From Gammaproteobacteria bacterium (GTDB lineage: Bacteria; Gemmatimonadota; Gemmatimonadetes; Longimicrobiales; Gaopeijiaceae), in contig VYDD01000429.1 in NCBI GenBank assembly GCA_009843625.1, forward strand, positions 1 to 20,029: a DNA stretch of 20,029 bases. The letters are read 5' to 3'. The notes under the pieces were generated by a model. That model made no database searches. It worked only from the letters and a program-made list of their open reading frames with translations, and was not told the origin of the DNA. Within the stretch, counting starts at the first letter, position 1. Each line of letters starts with the position of its first letter. A program made the translations under genes and the position numbers. Below are positions 8,391 to 15,372 of this stretch, one piece after another.

Positions 8391-9245
8391 ATGCGGAGAC
8401 GGAAACAGCGGACGTTGCCCCCAGCGGCGCTTTGGGCATGGCTTGCGGTCTGGGCCTGCTCGGAATCCGGTCCGACCGACCCGGGGGCGACGGCGCGCGC
8501 CAGAGTTGCCATACCGGTCGGCGCGTCGCTGGACGGCGCGCTGGTGTCCGGGAATGCGGTCGTGGCGGGCTCGCGAGTGATCGGTCAACTGGAGCCCGTG
8601 GATGACCCCACAAGGCTCCGGGGGAACGATGCGGCGGTGCCGGACGGCAAGGACGAGGGCGAGGTCGTCTGCTGGTACCTCATCATCTATCAGATCTCGA
8701 CGGGCGAGATCCTCTCCGAGACGTTCCTCGGCTGTTCCAGCGGCGGTAGTGGGTCCGAAAACGCCTGTACCCAGGACCAGAGGGACATCGTGTGGGAATA
8801 CTCGGAGTACGGCTTCAGGGCAATCGACTGGCCTTGCACGATGTTCTCGCGCCGGATCGGTGACCACGCGCCCCCGGACATCAAGAGGGGCAGAGGCACG
8901 CACAACCACGAGCGGGGATACCTGACACCGCAGTATTCTGCCAACCGGGCCGCCATGGCTCAGGATCTGCCATGGGTCGCCATCCACATCACGTCGGAAT
9001 GGCGGTGCCCTGTCGGCAACGCGAACGTGGGAGGTGCGGATGACAGCCTTCACATGTACGGCTCCGGCGGCGATTTCGCGGTCGCGGGGCGGAATCTCAC
9101 CCCCGCGGAATACAATGCGCTCAGAACGAGAGCCTTGGATTTGGGCGCACCACGCGAAGGCATTTCCGGGTATGGCACTGGCGGCTTCCGCTACAAGAGA
9201 CACATCCACGTCGATTGGCGCGACAACCCCGCAGGGGAGGGCTAG
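8391..9245 (+). CDS. Exported M15-type (D-Ala-D-Ala carboxypeptidase-like) peptidase, putative lipoprotein
   Basis: A 284-aa exported protein ending in an M15_3-like zinc peptidase domain (about 195-278). It shows ITSEWRCPVGNANVGG and then SLHMYGSGGDF, the SxHxxGxxxD zinc motif with H221 and D228, and the third ligand H273 in RHIHVDW. M15 enzymes cut D-Ala-containing peptides in peptidoglycan. The N-terminus is basic and hydrophobic and ends in LAVWAC, a slightly irregular lipobox with C23. The middle (about 90-160) is unfamiliar and has cysteines 94, 115, 126 and 149, perhaps disulfide-bonded. The ATG at 8391 is chosen for the signal sequence and AAAGGA 5 nt upstream; the frame stays open to 8202. 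The next gene starts 4 bp after its stop. Confidence 0.8.
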   Translation: MRRRKQRTLPPAALWAWLAVWACSESGPTDPGATARARVAIPVGASLDGALVSGNAVVAGSRVIGQLEPVDDPTRLRGNDAAVPDGKDEGEVVCWYLIIYQISTGEILSETFLGCSSGGSGSENACTQDQRDIVWEYSEYGFRAIDWPCTMFSRRIGDHAPPDIKRGRGTHNHERGYLTPQYSANRAAMAQDLPWVAIHITSEWRCPVGNANVGGADDSLHMYGSGGDFAVAGRNLTPAEYNALRTRALDLGAPREGISGYGTGGFRYKRHIHVDWRDNPAGEG

Positions 9246-9248
9246 ATC

Positions 9249-10088
9249 ATGGCTCCTAGGAGTTTTGCCTTCATGATACTGGCCCTCTTGACCGGGGCAT
9301 CCGCGAGCGGGGCGGAGGGCCAGGACACGCGAGGGCGCGGGCGGCTGAGCGAGGGAGACGTGACGCGAATGCTCTCCTCCTCGAACTGGCGGGACCGGGA
9401 CGAGGCCCTGCGACGTTTGCCTCGGACGAGCGCTCGCTGCGCTGGCTCGGCGCTCCGCACCGCGCTGATCGAAGCCGCTTGGGCCGAAGTCCGGAACCAA
9501 GCTCCGAGGGAAGGATTCGTGGACGACCAGCACGAGCCCGGGGCGTACATCATGCACTACCTTTGGGCCGCGTACGATACTCGCGATCCGAGGACGATCT
9601 CGCTCATGCTGGAAACCGGACATGTGTCCCCGGACGCGCTGGCCGATATGGGTCTAGAAGCCCTGCCCCCCGTCCTCCGGGCGGCTGCCGACCTCGACAG
9701 AGACTCCTACACGGAAGGAGCCGACGGATTTGTCCATGCACTGCTATTCATGCTTGTTGACGGCACCCCCGGCCCCACCGAGCGGGAAGCCATCGCTTCC
9801 GTTCTTCGGAAGCGTCTGGACGGTCGGCAGAGCTACGTCGCCTTGACCGTGACAATGGAGGCTGCTCTCGTGCACGGAGATCCGGGGCTGCGCCGTGCTG
9901 TCGAACGAATCGCCGCCGACTCCTCCTCCGCCGCCCAGCGCTTGGACGAAGAATTGCTCGTGCCCGGCGACCTCGACATGGTCGCCTTCACTCAAGCTTA
10001 TGCGAGCGAACTGCTCGCGGGTGAGGGCGGCATCGCACGGTGGCGTAAGAGTGATCCCGGATGCACCGTTGGAGGTGGCGAGGGGTAG
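9249..10088 (+). CDS. Secreted protein of unknown function
   Basis: A 279-aa protein starting 4 bp after the M15 peptidase stop, so very likely in the same operon. Residues 1-22 look like a Sec signal peptide ending in ASASGAEG. The mature part is mostly helical, with short repeated helical pairs (LSSSNWRDRDEALRRLP; DPRTISLMLETG; DALADMGLEALPPVLRAAADL; DPGLRRAVERIAADSSSAAQ). These recall HEAT-like solenoids, but no family is recognised with confidence. No catalytic motif is seen. Cysteines are few (C63 and C273), so it is not disulfide-rich like its upstream neighbour. It may be a scaffold or partner for the peptidases of this run; that is a guess from position only. Confidence 0.75.
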   Translation: MAPRSFAFMILALLTGASASGAEGQDTRGRGRLSEGDVTRMLSSSNWRDRDEALRRLPRTSARCAGSALRTALIEAAWAEVRNQAPREGFVDDQHEPGAYIMHYLWAAYDTRDPRTISLMLETGHVSPDALADMGLEALPPVLRAAADLDRDSYTEGADGFVHALLFMLVDGTPGPTEREAIASVLRKRLDGRQSYVALTVTMEAALVHGDPGLRRAVERIAADSSSAAQRLDEELLVPGDLDMVAFTQAYASELLAGEGGIARWRKSDPGCTVGGGEG

Positions 10089-10271
10089 AACGTCAGTCGC
10101 CGTTTCGGCGGTCGATTGCGTTGCCCGTAAGGGTATTGCGCGATGAGTAGCTTCACTCACCGGGACACCTCAAACGAACTGTTGACACCACTCCTCCGCG
10201 AGTCGCCGGCCACGCTCCGGGATGCTGACCCCCTCGGTGAACCCTTACCACAACGGCACAGGAGATACCCA

Positions 10272-10712
10272 ATGAGTGTAAGACGACTTCCGACCCACGG
10301 ACTTAAGGTACTCACAGCACTGGTGGCCGTCGGCACCATCCTGGTGTCGTCGGTGGCCTGTAGCGAGTCCGACTTGGCCTCCAGCGCAACCTCAGCTCCG
10401 CCGGAGTGGCCCCTCGTGAAAGGAGACATGGTGGACGGCCGGACGATGCAAACCACGATAAGCCGGTTCAAGGATGCGGTAGGGTATGGAGTTCCGCAGT
10501 TCACACGGGTCCCCATCAAGGCCCCCATGAATACAAGGGAGCGCCGGTACGCCTGCTCTACCAACCTGCCCTCGTCTGAGGGCAGGAGAACCGATGTCAT
10601 CGCTCGGAAGGTGGGAGACCGCCACTACATGGTGAAGGCCCTGCCCAAGGGCACCGACTGCGATCCCGACGCCCTCTACGTAGACCGATGGGTCTACAGA
10701 GGCCACTCATGA
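10272..10712 (+). CDS. Putative lipoprotein of unknown function
   Basis: A 146-aa exported protein. The ATG at 10272 follows AGGAGA by about 7 nt and opens a clear signal sequence (MSVRRLPTHGLKVLTALVAV) ending in LVSSVAC, a plausible lipobox. The frame is open to 10143, but the longer N-terminus would bury the signal. The mature protein has a central RFKDAVGYGVPQFTRVPIKA and a C-terminal strand-rich part with two cysteines (YACSTN, GTDCDPD), perhaps disulfide-bonded. I do not recognise the family. It lies 183 bp after the previous gene; a TTGACA at 10182 might be a -35, but no matching -10 is seen. Its stop overlaps the next start by 4 nt, so the two are coupled. Confidence 0.75.
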   Translation: MSVRRLPTHGLKVLTALVAVGTILVSSVACSESDLASSATSAPPEWPLVKGDMVDGRTMQTTISRFKDAVGYGVPQFTRVPIKAPMNTRERRYACSTNLPSSEGRRTDVIARKVGDRHYMVKALPKGTDCDPDALYVDRWVYRGHS

Positions 10713-11212
10713 CCACCGCCGCCCGGCGGTGCAGCGTCCTCGCCGCCTTCGCATTGGCTTGGACAGCGATGGGGATGGTCGCGGTGACCCAAAGCGAAGA
10801 ACAGGAGAACGAAATCGAGGAAGCGTATCACTGGCGAACCACTGGACGTGTGTGGACCTCCCAAGAGATCGCCACTTGGCGGAACCGGATCAGAAACCTC
10901 CAATGGAGCGACACCGACGAATGCAGTAGCACCCGCACCCAATCCCTCTCGGGGATGGGCACCCACACGCTTGGATGGGCGACGGGCAGGACAGCTACGA
11001 CGGTGGGCGGGGAGGAGGGCAGGCGCGTCGGGTCGCATTTCTCTTTCGACGACGGCCACTGGATCGTGCTCCACCCCATCGACGAGGAGTGGAGTTGGTA
11101 CGAAGACGACGTTCTCGCCACGCTCCTTCACGAACTGATTCACCACTTCGCCTCCGATGAAGAAGACCACTCGGAACGAATGGGGTGCTTCACGATCGAC
11201 AGCGGTTGGTAG
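10709..11212 (+). CDS. Exported HExxH putative zinc metalloprotein
   Basis: A 167-aa protein whose ATG overlaps the upstream TGA as ATGA, with AGAGG about 6 nt before it; this fixes the start at 10709 rather than 10688. Residues 1-28 form a signal peptide or anchor (RRCSVLAAFALAWTAMGMVAV). Near the C-terminus is LLHELIHHFASDEEDH: an HExxH zinc site (H141, E142, H145) with acidic residues and H154 shortly after as candidate third ligands. This is a metzincin/gluzincin-like signature, but no named peptidase family is recognised. Cysteines C72 and C160 may pair. Its location suggests it acts with the preceding lipoprotein outside the cytoplasm. Whether it is a peptidase is unproven. Confidence 0.75.
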   Translation: MTTAARRCSVLAAFALAWTAMGMVAVTQSEEQENEIEEAYHWRTTGRVWTSQEIATWRNRIRNLQWSDTDECSSTRTQSLSGMGTHTLGWATGRTATTVGGEEGRRVGSHFSFDDGHWIVLHPIDEEWSWYEDDVLATLLHELIHHFASDEEDHSERMGCFTIDSGW

Positions 11213-11304
11213 AAGGAAGTCGATCCGCTCGGAGGGAGGGATGCTCGCAAGTCGTGAAGTTGGCCTTGCGGGACCTGCGGTGAAGAGGCAGCGCGGACGT
11301 GCCG

Positions 11305-11403
11305 GAGTCCCGCTACTCAAGTCTGTTTTTTTCGCTTTCTGGGCACGGTCCGGCAGGGTCCGGACCAACGGCAGAGAGCGCAGATCGTGCAGCCCTGTAT
11401 GAC
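11305..11403 (+). repeat. ~100-bp imperfect repeat, family 2, copy A
   Basis: Shares GAGTCCCGC (11305-11313), a T-rich patch, TCCGG...AACGGCA and the identical 13-mer GCAGATCGTGCAG (11380-11392) with 14791-14890. The spacing is nearly the same in both (75 versus 74 bases from first to last block). Identity is high at the ends and low in the middle. It follows the HExxH gene and precedes copy 2 of the larger repeat by about 85 bp. The T7 run could double as a weak terminator for the exported-protein operon. Confidence 0.55.
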
Positions 11404-11487
11404 TTTAGACGATTTCCCGCCGTGATTCAGACCTTGGACGCGGGGTTACAGACCCGCTTCAGCAAGCATTGACAACTGGTGGGGAGT

Positions 11488-11767
11488 CCCGCAACGACCG
11501 TCACGCACCATGTCCATGGGCGCGGAGCGCCGGTGCAGCAACACCGGATGGCGCACGCGGGCCACGCGGGTACCGCCAGCCTTTCACCCGTCGCGAGCGC
11601 GCCTCCACCCTGTTTCCGTGGCTCGATCATCCGCCGCGAGGATGTCGAGTTCCTCCGTCGGAAGCCCGAAACCGGTGTACTCCTACCCCTCCTGTGGTCG
11701 AGTTCGTGCGTTACACGCGATCCTGCGGCCACGGATTCCGCCAAACCGCCCTCAAGACGCCCAGAAT
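11488..11767 (+). repeat. Imperfect ~280-bp direct repeat, copy 2
   Basis: Same orientation as copy 1 (6242-6522), with the same ordered conserved blocks from CCCGCAACGACC to ACGCCCAGAAT. A net 2-nt length difference near ACTCCTACCC shifts any frame between copies. The two copies bracket 4.97 kb holding fitAB and the four exported-protein genes, so recombination between them could delete or circularise that cargo. Confidence 0.85.
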
Positions 11768-12045
11768 GGCCGTGAGAGCGGTTTTCCGGGCTTCAGGAGC
11801 ACGACCCTGGATGACCCTGGATGGCTTGTCACCCAGTCGGCCAAGGACCCATCCACGGGCGGATCCTCAGGCCCGCGCCGGTCACGGCCAAGTTCCCCGG
11901 CTGGCGGTCCGGCGAGGGATCAACGTCGGCCGGATCGTCGGCCACGACGGGGCTACGCTCGGCCGTGGCCCCCGCGACGGAGTTCGGGGTTGGAGCACCT
12001 CGCCGCCCGCCGCTCGCGTGGCGGGCCGAAAACGCAGGGGTCAGA

Positions 12046-12060
12046 GGGGGCGCAGCCCCC
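12046..12060. repeat. G/C hairpin downstream of the propeller gene
   Basis: GGGGGC and GCCCCC arms around GCA. On the minus strand it lies about 220 bp after the propeller stop and is followed by TCTGACCCC and later GCGTTTTCGG, so it could be a distal terminator. The distance makes this weak. Confidence 0.3.
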
Positions 12061-12282
12061 CGCCAGCCTCGCTCGGGGACTCACGGAGTGTGGCCCCAGC
12101 GAGTACGCTGGCTTGTTTCCCATATTCATGCAGATTCCCGCCTGATTTGCACGACCGGGTCACGGGGAAGGCCCAGGCTGTTCACCACCCCCACGAAGGC
12201 CTGCCCGTCCTCCATTCTGTGCAGGACCTCCGAGCCTCGGGCTGCGAATGCGCTGCGCTTCAGCGCAAGACTCCTGCGCGAC

Positions 12283-13467
12283 TTATGGTGCCGCTGCACC
12301 CTCGCTGGTTGGGCGTAGACTGCAACCCCGTTCGGCCTCCGACGCTCGGCACTCAAGGTCACTGACATCGTACCAATCGATACCCCGAGGGGCGATTCCG
12401 TCGGGTCCGGGTTGCCGTTCCACCAAGACCGCCAGGGTGTTCTGGAAGAGGTCGAAGCCCACTGCGCGGTCACGCACCCTAACGGAGCCAGCGTACTCGT
12501 TCCCGATCCAGATTTCGAAGTAGGAGAACGTGTCGCGGTCGAGCGTGATTGCCACCCACAGCCGATCCTTTGAGTCAAACACCAGCGCGCCCGGCACGTT
12601 GAACCAGCGCTTGGGTTCTTCGCGGAATGTCGCGACGTACGGTTCGGCTGCCGACCGTGGCATGGCCATCCTACCTCCAAGTCTCAACAGCCCCTCCGAG
12701 AAATCCTCAACATCGCGGTCGCTCGGAAGTTCGTCCCGGTAGGCTGGAGACGTGACTACGGTCGCGGCGTCGGCGTCGCGGTCGTCAAGAAAGACCAACT
12801 CTCGGCGACATGCCCAGAACACGTATCCTTCCGCCGGTCGAGGCACGCCGTGGAACAACCCGCCGCACTCGGTATCGGCGATCCCGTTCATGCCACCGCG
12901 TGTCCATTTGACCTCGCCCGAATTGATGTCCACCTCCGAGTAGATCCGCGGCAGGATCGAATCTCCCGGGGAAGACGCAATCCTATCGACCTCGTATCCG
13001 AATAGGGTTGTCTGTCGAATTCCGTCGACGAGGTACATCGGAGGGAAGCCAACCTCCGATACGCGGTCGCCTGTGGCTTCGAAGATCGTCAACCGGTTTA
13101 GCCTACCGTCCACGACACCCAAACGGCCAAGCGAAACACGGGCCACCAAACGGAGACCACGGAACTCCCCTGGCCCATCGCCCTCCTGTCCGAATGCGAC
13201 AACGTCTTCGCCCTCACGCTTTTCACAGACCACGCGAAACTCGAACGAATCGATTACGCAGGCCGTCTCTTCGTCAGCGAGGGCGATGCTCTTGCTCACG
13301 CTAAGTGGTGCCGGGGACGCCGCCGCAGGGAACAACGCGACCGGCTCAGGTATCGCGATGTGGGCGGGTTCGTTCTGGCAGGCGGTCGCGGCGTATGCTG
13401 CGACCGCCGCGACCGCCCAACAACTGCGAAACACCGGATCAGGACTGCCAGCTACATCCCGCCGCAA
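12283..13467 (-). CDS. Six-bladed beta-propeller lipoprotein
   Basis: A 394-aa exported protein. The hydrophobic N-terminus (CWAVAAVAAYAATAC) ends at C30, a probable lipidation site. Residues 92-102 read FGQEGDGPGEF, the signature of the 6-bladed beta-propeller (NHL-like) lipoproteins common in Gemmatimonadota and Bacteroidota. Later blades are seen as LGVVDGRLNRLTIFEATGD, ACRRELVFLDDRD and ALVFDSKDRLWVAI. The start is a TTG at 13467 with GGAGG just upstream, inside the end of the preceding small gene (16-nt overlap, coupled). A GTG at 13434 is an alternative but would cut the signal short. Family members are thought to bind ligands or proteins at the cell surface; the ligand is unknown. Confidence 0.85.
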   Translation of the reverse strand: MRRDVAGSPDPVFRSCWAVAAVAAYAATACQNEPAHIAIPEPVALFPAAASPAPLSVSKSIALADEETACVIDSFEFRVVCEKREGEDVVAFGQEGDGPGEFRGLRLVARVSLGRLGVVDGRLNRLTIFEATGDRVSEVGFPPMYLVDGIRQTTLFGYEVDRIASSPGDSILPRIYSEVDINSGEVKWTRGGMNGIADTECGGLFHGVPRPAEGYVFWACRRELVFLDDRDADAATVVTSPAYRDELPSDRDVEDFSEGLLRLGGRMAMPRSAAEPYVATFREEPKRWFNVPGALVFDSKDRLWVAITLDRDTFSYFEIWIGNEYAGSVRVRDRAVGFDLFQNTLAVLVERQPGPDGIAPRGIDWYDVSDLECRASEAERGCSLRPTSEGAAAP

Positions 13468-13667
13468 TTGTCCTCCATGCAGTCTTCGAAGGAGTCCGAT
13501 GCTCCATCCTCGTCACCGCCCAGATAGATGAGCATGGCGTCACTGTGACAGGACTCGAAGCAAGGGTCCAAGTCGCCGAGGTCTTGGGCGTCCAGAGGGA
13601 GAACGACTGCGGCGGCGACGCAGAACGAACCGACCAAGCCACGGAAAGAACGGGTGAGGAATGACAT
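13452..13667 (-). CDS. Small exported acidic four-cysteine protein
   Basis: A 71-aa protein. The ATG at 13667 is chosen because it gives a clean signal peptide (LTRSFRGLVGSFCVAAAVVL, likely cut after LDAQ); an earlier ATG at 13715 would add a non-signal extension. The mature ~43 residues are strongly acidic and carry C36, C40, C63 and C68, a Cx3C / Cx4C pair that could make a two-disulfide helical hairpin. AAGGAG lies 10 nt upstream and can pair with CTCCT right before it, so the ribosome site may be masked. Its 3' end overlaps the propeller start by 16 nt, so the two proteins are probably made together. I do not recognise a family. Confidence 0.65.
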   Translation of the reverse strand: MSFLTRSFRGLVGSFCVAAAVVLPLDAQDLGDLDPCFESCHSDAMLIYLGGDEDGASDSFEDCMEDNCGGM

Positions 13668-13677
13668 CTGTCTTGGG

Positions 13678-13691
13678 CTCCTTGGAAGGAG
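13678..13691 (-). promoter_or_regulatory. Palindrome covering the ribosome site of the small exported gene
   Basis: On the minus strand CTCCTT-CC-AAGGAG is a perfect 6-bp inverted pair whose 3' arm is the Shine-Dalgarno of the 71-aa gene. With a realistic 4-nt loop a 5-bp stem remains, enough to modulate initiation. It may equally be chance or a protein-binding site. Confidence 0.3.
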
Positions 13692-13934
13692 GTGTGCAAA
13701 AATCGGTCGCACCACCCGTCGAGCGGCACGACCGTGAACGCACGGACGCTAACGCATATGTGGTTGCCCATCAACCCCTTCCGCGCAAGCAGGCAACTGG
13801 GTGGAAGCGGGCGGATGTTCAGGGGCCTTCAGCACCTCGGAGGCTGACTACCTGTACCCTTCGGGGATCGGCGGCGATTTCACTTTCCTGAACCTCGCCG
13901 TGCACCGTCTCTGGCCAGAACTCGGAGCGTTGCG

Positions 13935-14701
13935 ATGCGCTCAAGGGCAGGAGAGCGGCTTGCGGAGGACTTGGCGAGGAGACACTGTACGAGCCTGACG
14001 CCCGTGGGAGTCGCGTCCGATCCTTCAACCGCTTCAGGAGAAGATACGCCTTGAACACGCTCGCCGAGCGAGCGCGACTCGTCGCGAATCTGTTTGAGGA
14101 CTTGTTCCAGCGCCCGGGGGAGTCGTTCGGCAGCGGCTCCATCGGTTGGATGGGGGTCCATGACGAGGTGCAGGGCGTACAGTGGAACGCTTGGTACTCG
14201 CGCCTAGAGCAGACCGCATGGATGGGCGTCAACCTTGAGGGCATGCTGTACGACGGATGGCCCGTCGCTCGGCTCATCGAGCGAGAACTCCTCCGTCCGC
14301 TACTGCTGACGCAGTATCGCCCCCAGGTCACGAGACCGGCAGACGTGAGAGTTAGCTGGAGACGAGACGCTTGGCAGGGACCCGTTCGCGTCAAGATCAG
14401 GGAGGCGGAGATACGGCCTACTCCGATCCGGCTGGACAAGCTTCGTGCCGAAGGTTGGGCGCGCGCTTTGAACGAGGCCAAGCAGTGCTTGGATCCGAGG
14501 CGGAATCATCGGGGTCGCCGCCGCACCCAAGTTACACTGAGTCCGTCGGGCGAGCGGGCGATGAAGTACGTGACTCCTCACCTCCAATTCATGACGCCGT
14601 TCGACTGCCTTGCGCCGAAGGCCCCTCGGGCCATGCAACGAGTAAAAGCCAACCTTGCCCCGCTGCACGACTTTGCCAGACAACAAGCGGAGCGTGGGTG
14701 A
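13935..14701 (+). pseudogene. Unrecognised gene, possibly frameshifted; intact 3' reading frame from TTG 14051
   Basis: The solid part is 14051-14701: TTG start, 216 aa, starting LNTLAERARLVANLFEDLFQ when the first codon is read as Leu, then WNAWYSRLEQTAWMGVNLEG, RLIERELLRPLLLTQYR and SGERAMKYVTPHLQF. I do not recognise it. Just upstream an ATG at 13935 with GGAG 7 nt before it opens a different frame, MRSRAGERLAEDLARR..., that stops at 14054, overlapping the TTG as TTGA. In the downstream gene's frame, the codons before the TTG also read like protein (LYEPDARGSRVRSFNRFRRRYA). So either a 39-aa leader ORF is coupled to the main gene, or one gene from 13935 has a frameshift near 13980-13986. 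A GGAG 10 nt before the TTG would support the first reading. No signal peptide is seen. Confidence 0.45.
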
Positions 14702-14790
14702 TGGAGCCGAGGAAACCAGCACACCGATGGCGAGGAGGGATGCCCGGGCGGCTCGGGGCAACGTCCCCGATGCGAGCCAAGGCCTAGCCA

Positions 14791-14890
14791 GAGTCCCGCC
14801 GTTTGATGCGGTTTTCCGGCTATTCCGATCGCATGCAACCCGTCTCCGGTTAACGGCAAGGATGGCAGATCGTGCAGTCCCAGTTGAACT
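14791..14890 (+). repeat. ~100-bp imperfect repeat, family 2, copy B
   Basis: Counterpart of 11305-11403: GAGTCCCGC (14791-14799), T-rich GGTTTTCCGG, TCCGG...AACGGCA and GCAGATCGTGCAG (14865-14877). Downstream bases keep weak similarity (ATGACT, then CCGTGA). It closes the accessory stretch, about 60 bp before the next gene. With copy A it brackets 3.39 kb holding the second ~280-bp repeat, the propeller pair and the unrecognised gene. Confidence 0.55.
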
Positions 14891-14952
14891 TACATGACTC
14901 CTTGCCGGGATCCGCGTCCCCGTGACTCCGCCGTAACGTCAGGGTCAAGGGC

Positions 14953-15189
14953 CTACCAGTCCTCTTCAGGTTCGTCCCAGGTCTGGGCCCAGAACTCGTC
15001 TTCTTCCGCCCGCGCTCGCTCCAGGTCGACCGGCTCGACATCTTCCGCGTCTACGCGGCCGACCGTCTCGATTTGACGGACGATCTCATCCGTCACCCTG
15101 CTCCGCGTCTGGTGACGAAGCCGGTGCCGGACCCGCCAGCCTGCCACGGCCACGAGCACCGCGAGCGCCACGAATAAATATCCGGTCAC
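14953..15189 (-). CDS. Small single-pass membrane protein, unknown function
   Basis: A 78-aa protein from a GTG at 15189, with AAGGAG 11 nt upstream and a good promoter further up. Residues 4-18 (YLFVALAVLVAVAGW) form one transmembrane helix, then a basic stretch (RVRHRLRHQTRSR) that should stay in the cytoplasm, then an acidic, helical tail (VDAEDVEPVDLERARAEEDE) ending EPEEDW. It is divergent from the sodium symporter gene. The tail could be a protein-interaction segment. No family is recognised. Confidence 0.65.
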   Translation of the reverse strand: MTGYLFVALAVLVAVAGWRVRHRLRHQTRSRVTDEIVRQIETVGRVDAEDVEPVDLERARAEEDEFWAQTWDEPEEDW

Positions 15190-15249
15190 CGCTCTGGAGG
15201 CTCCTTGTCTAAAGAGAGATAAGCGGACTTTCCAAGCCGGTCATAGCCA

Positions 15250-15278
15250 GTTTTAGCCACAGCGAGATAATCGGTCAA
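15250..15278 (-). promoter_or_regulatory. Sigma-70-like promoter for the small membrane protein
   Basis: On the minus strand TTGACC (15278-15273), a 17-bp spacer and TAAAAC (15255-15250) give 5/6 and 4/6 matches with ideal spacing. It is the best sigma-70 match in the window. The leader to the GTG at 15189 would be about 55 nt. Confidence 0.6.
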
Positions 15279-15372
15279 CGATGGCTGAATTGGCGCCGAT
15301 CCACTTGCTTAAGCGTCGCAGACACCTAACCTCGAACCATAGCGATCCCATGCCGCAACCGGAGCCCCGGGC

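Larger units (their letters stand above)
11213..12282. other. Intergenic region carrying repeat copies and hairpins
   Basis: About 1.07 kb without a convincing gene. In order it holds one copy of a ~100-bp repeat (11305-11403, with a T7 run at 11326-11332), a stem GCGGG...CCCGC (11440-11457), copy 2 of the ~280-bp repeat (11488-11767), an 11-bp tandem duplication (GACCCTGGATG, about 11803-11824), a GGGGGC-GCA-GCCCCC hairpin (12046-12060) and a CCAGCG-AGTA-CGCTGG hairpin (12096-12111). The long plus-strand open frame across it has no motifs, and its start is inside the repeat, so I do not call it. Confidence 0.55.

Noticed and set aside
11469..12365. 298-aa plus-strand ORF
   Set aside because: It begins just before and runs through the non-coding repeat, then crosses hairpins and the antisense of the propeller gene; it is Arg/Pro-rich without motifs.
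14791..14890. Integron attC site
   Set aside because: Cassette-like arrangement prompted a look, but the conserved GTTRRRY/RYYYAAC core pairs are absent and the integrase is not IntI.
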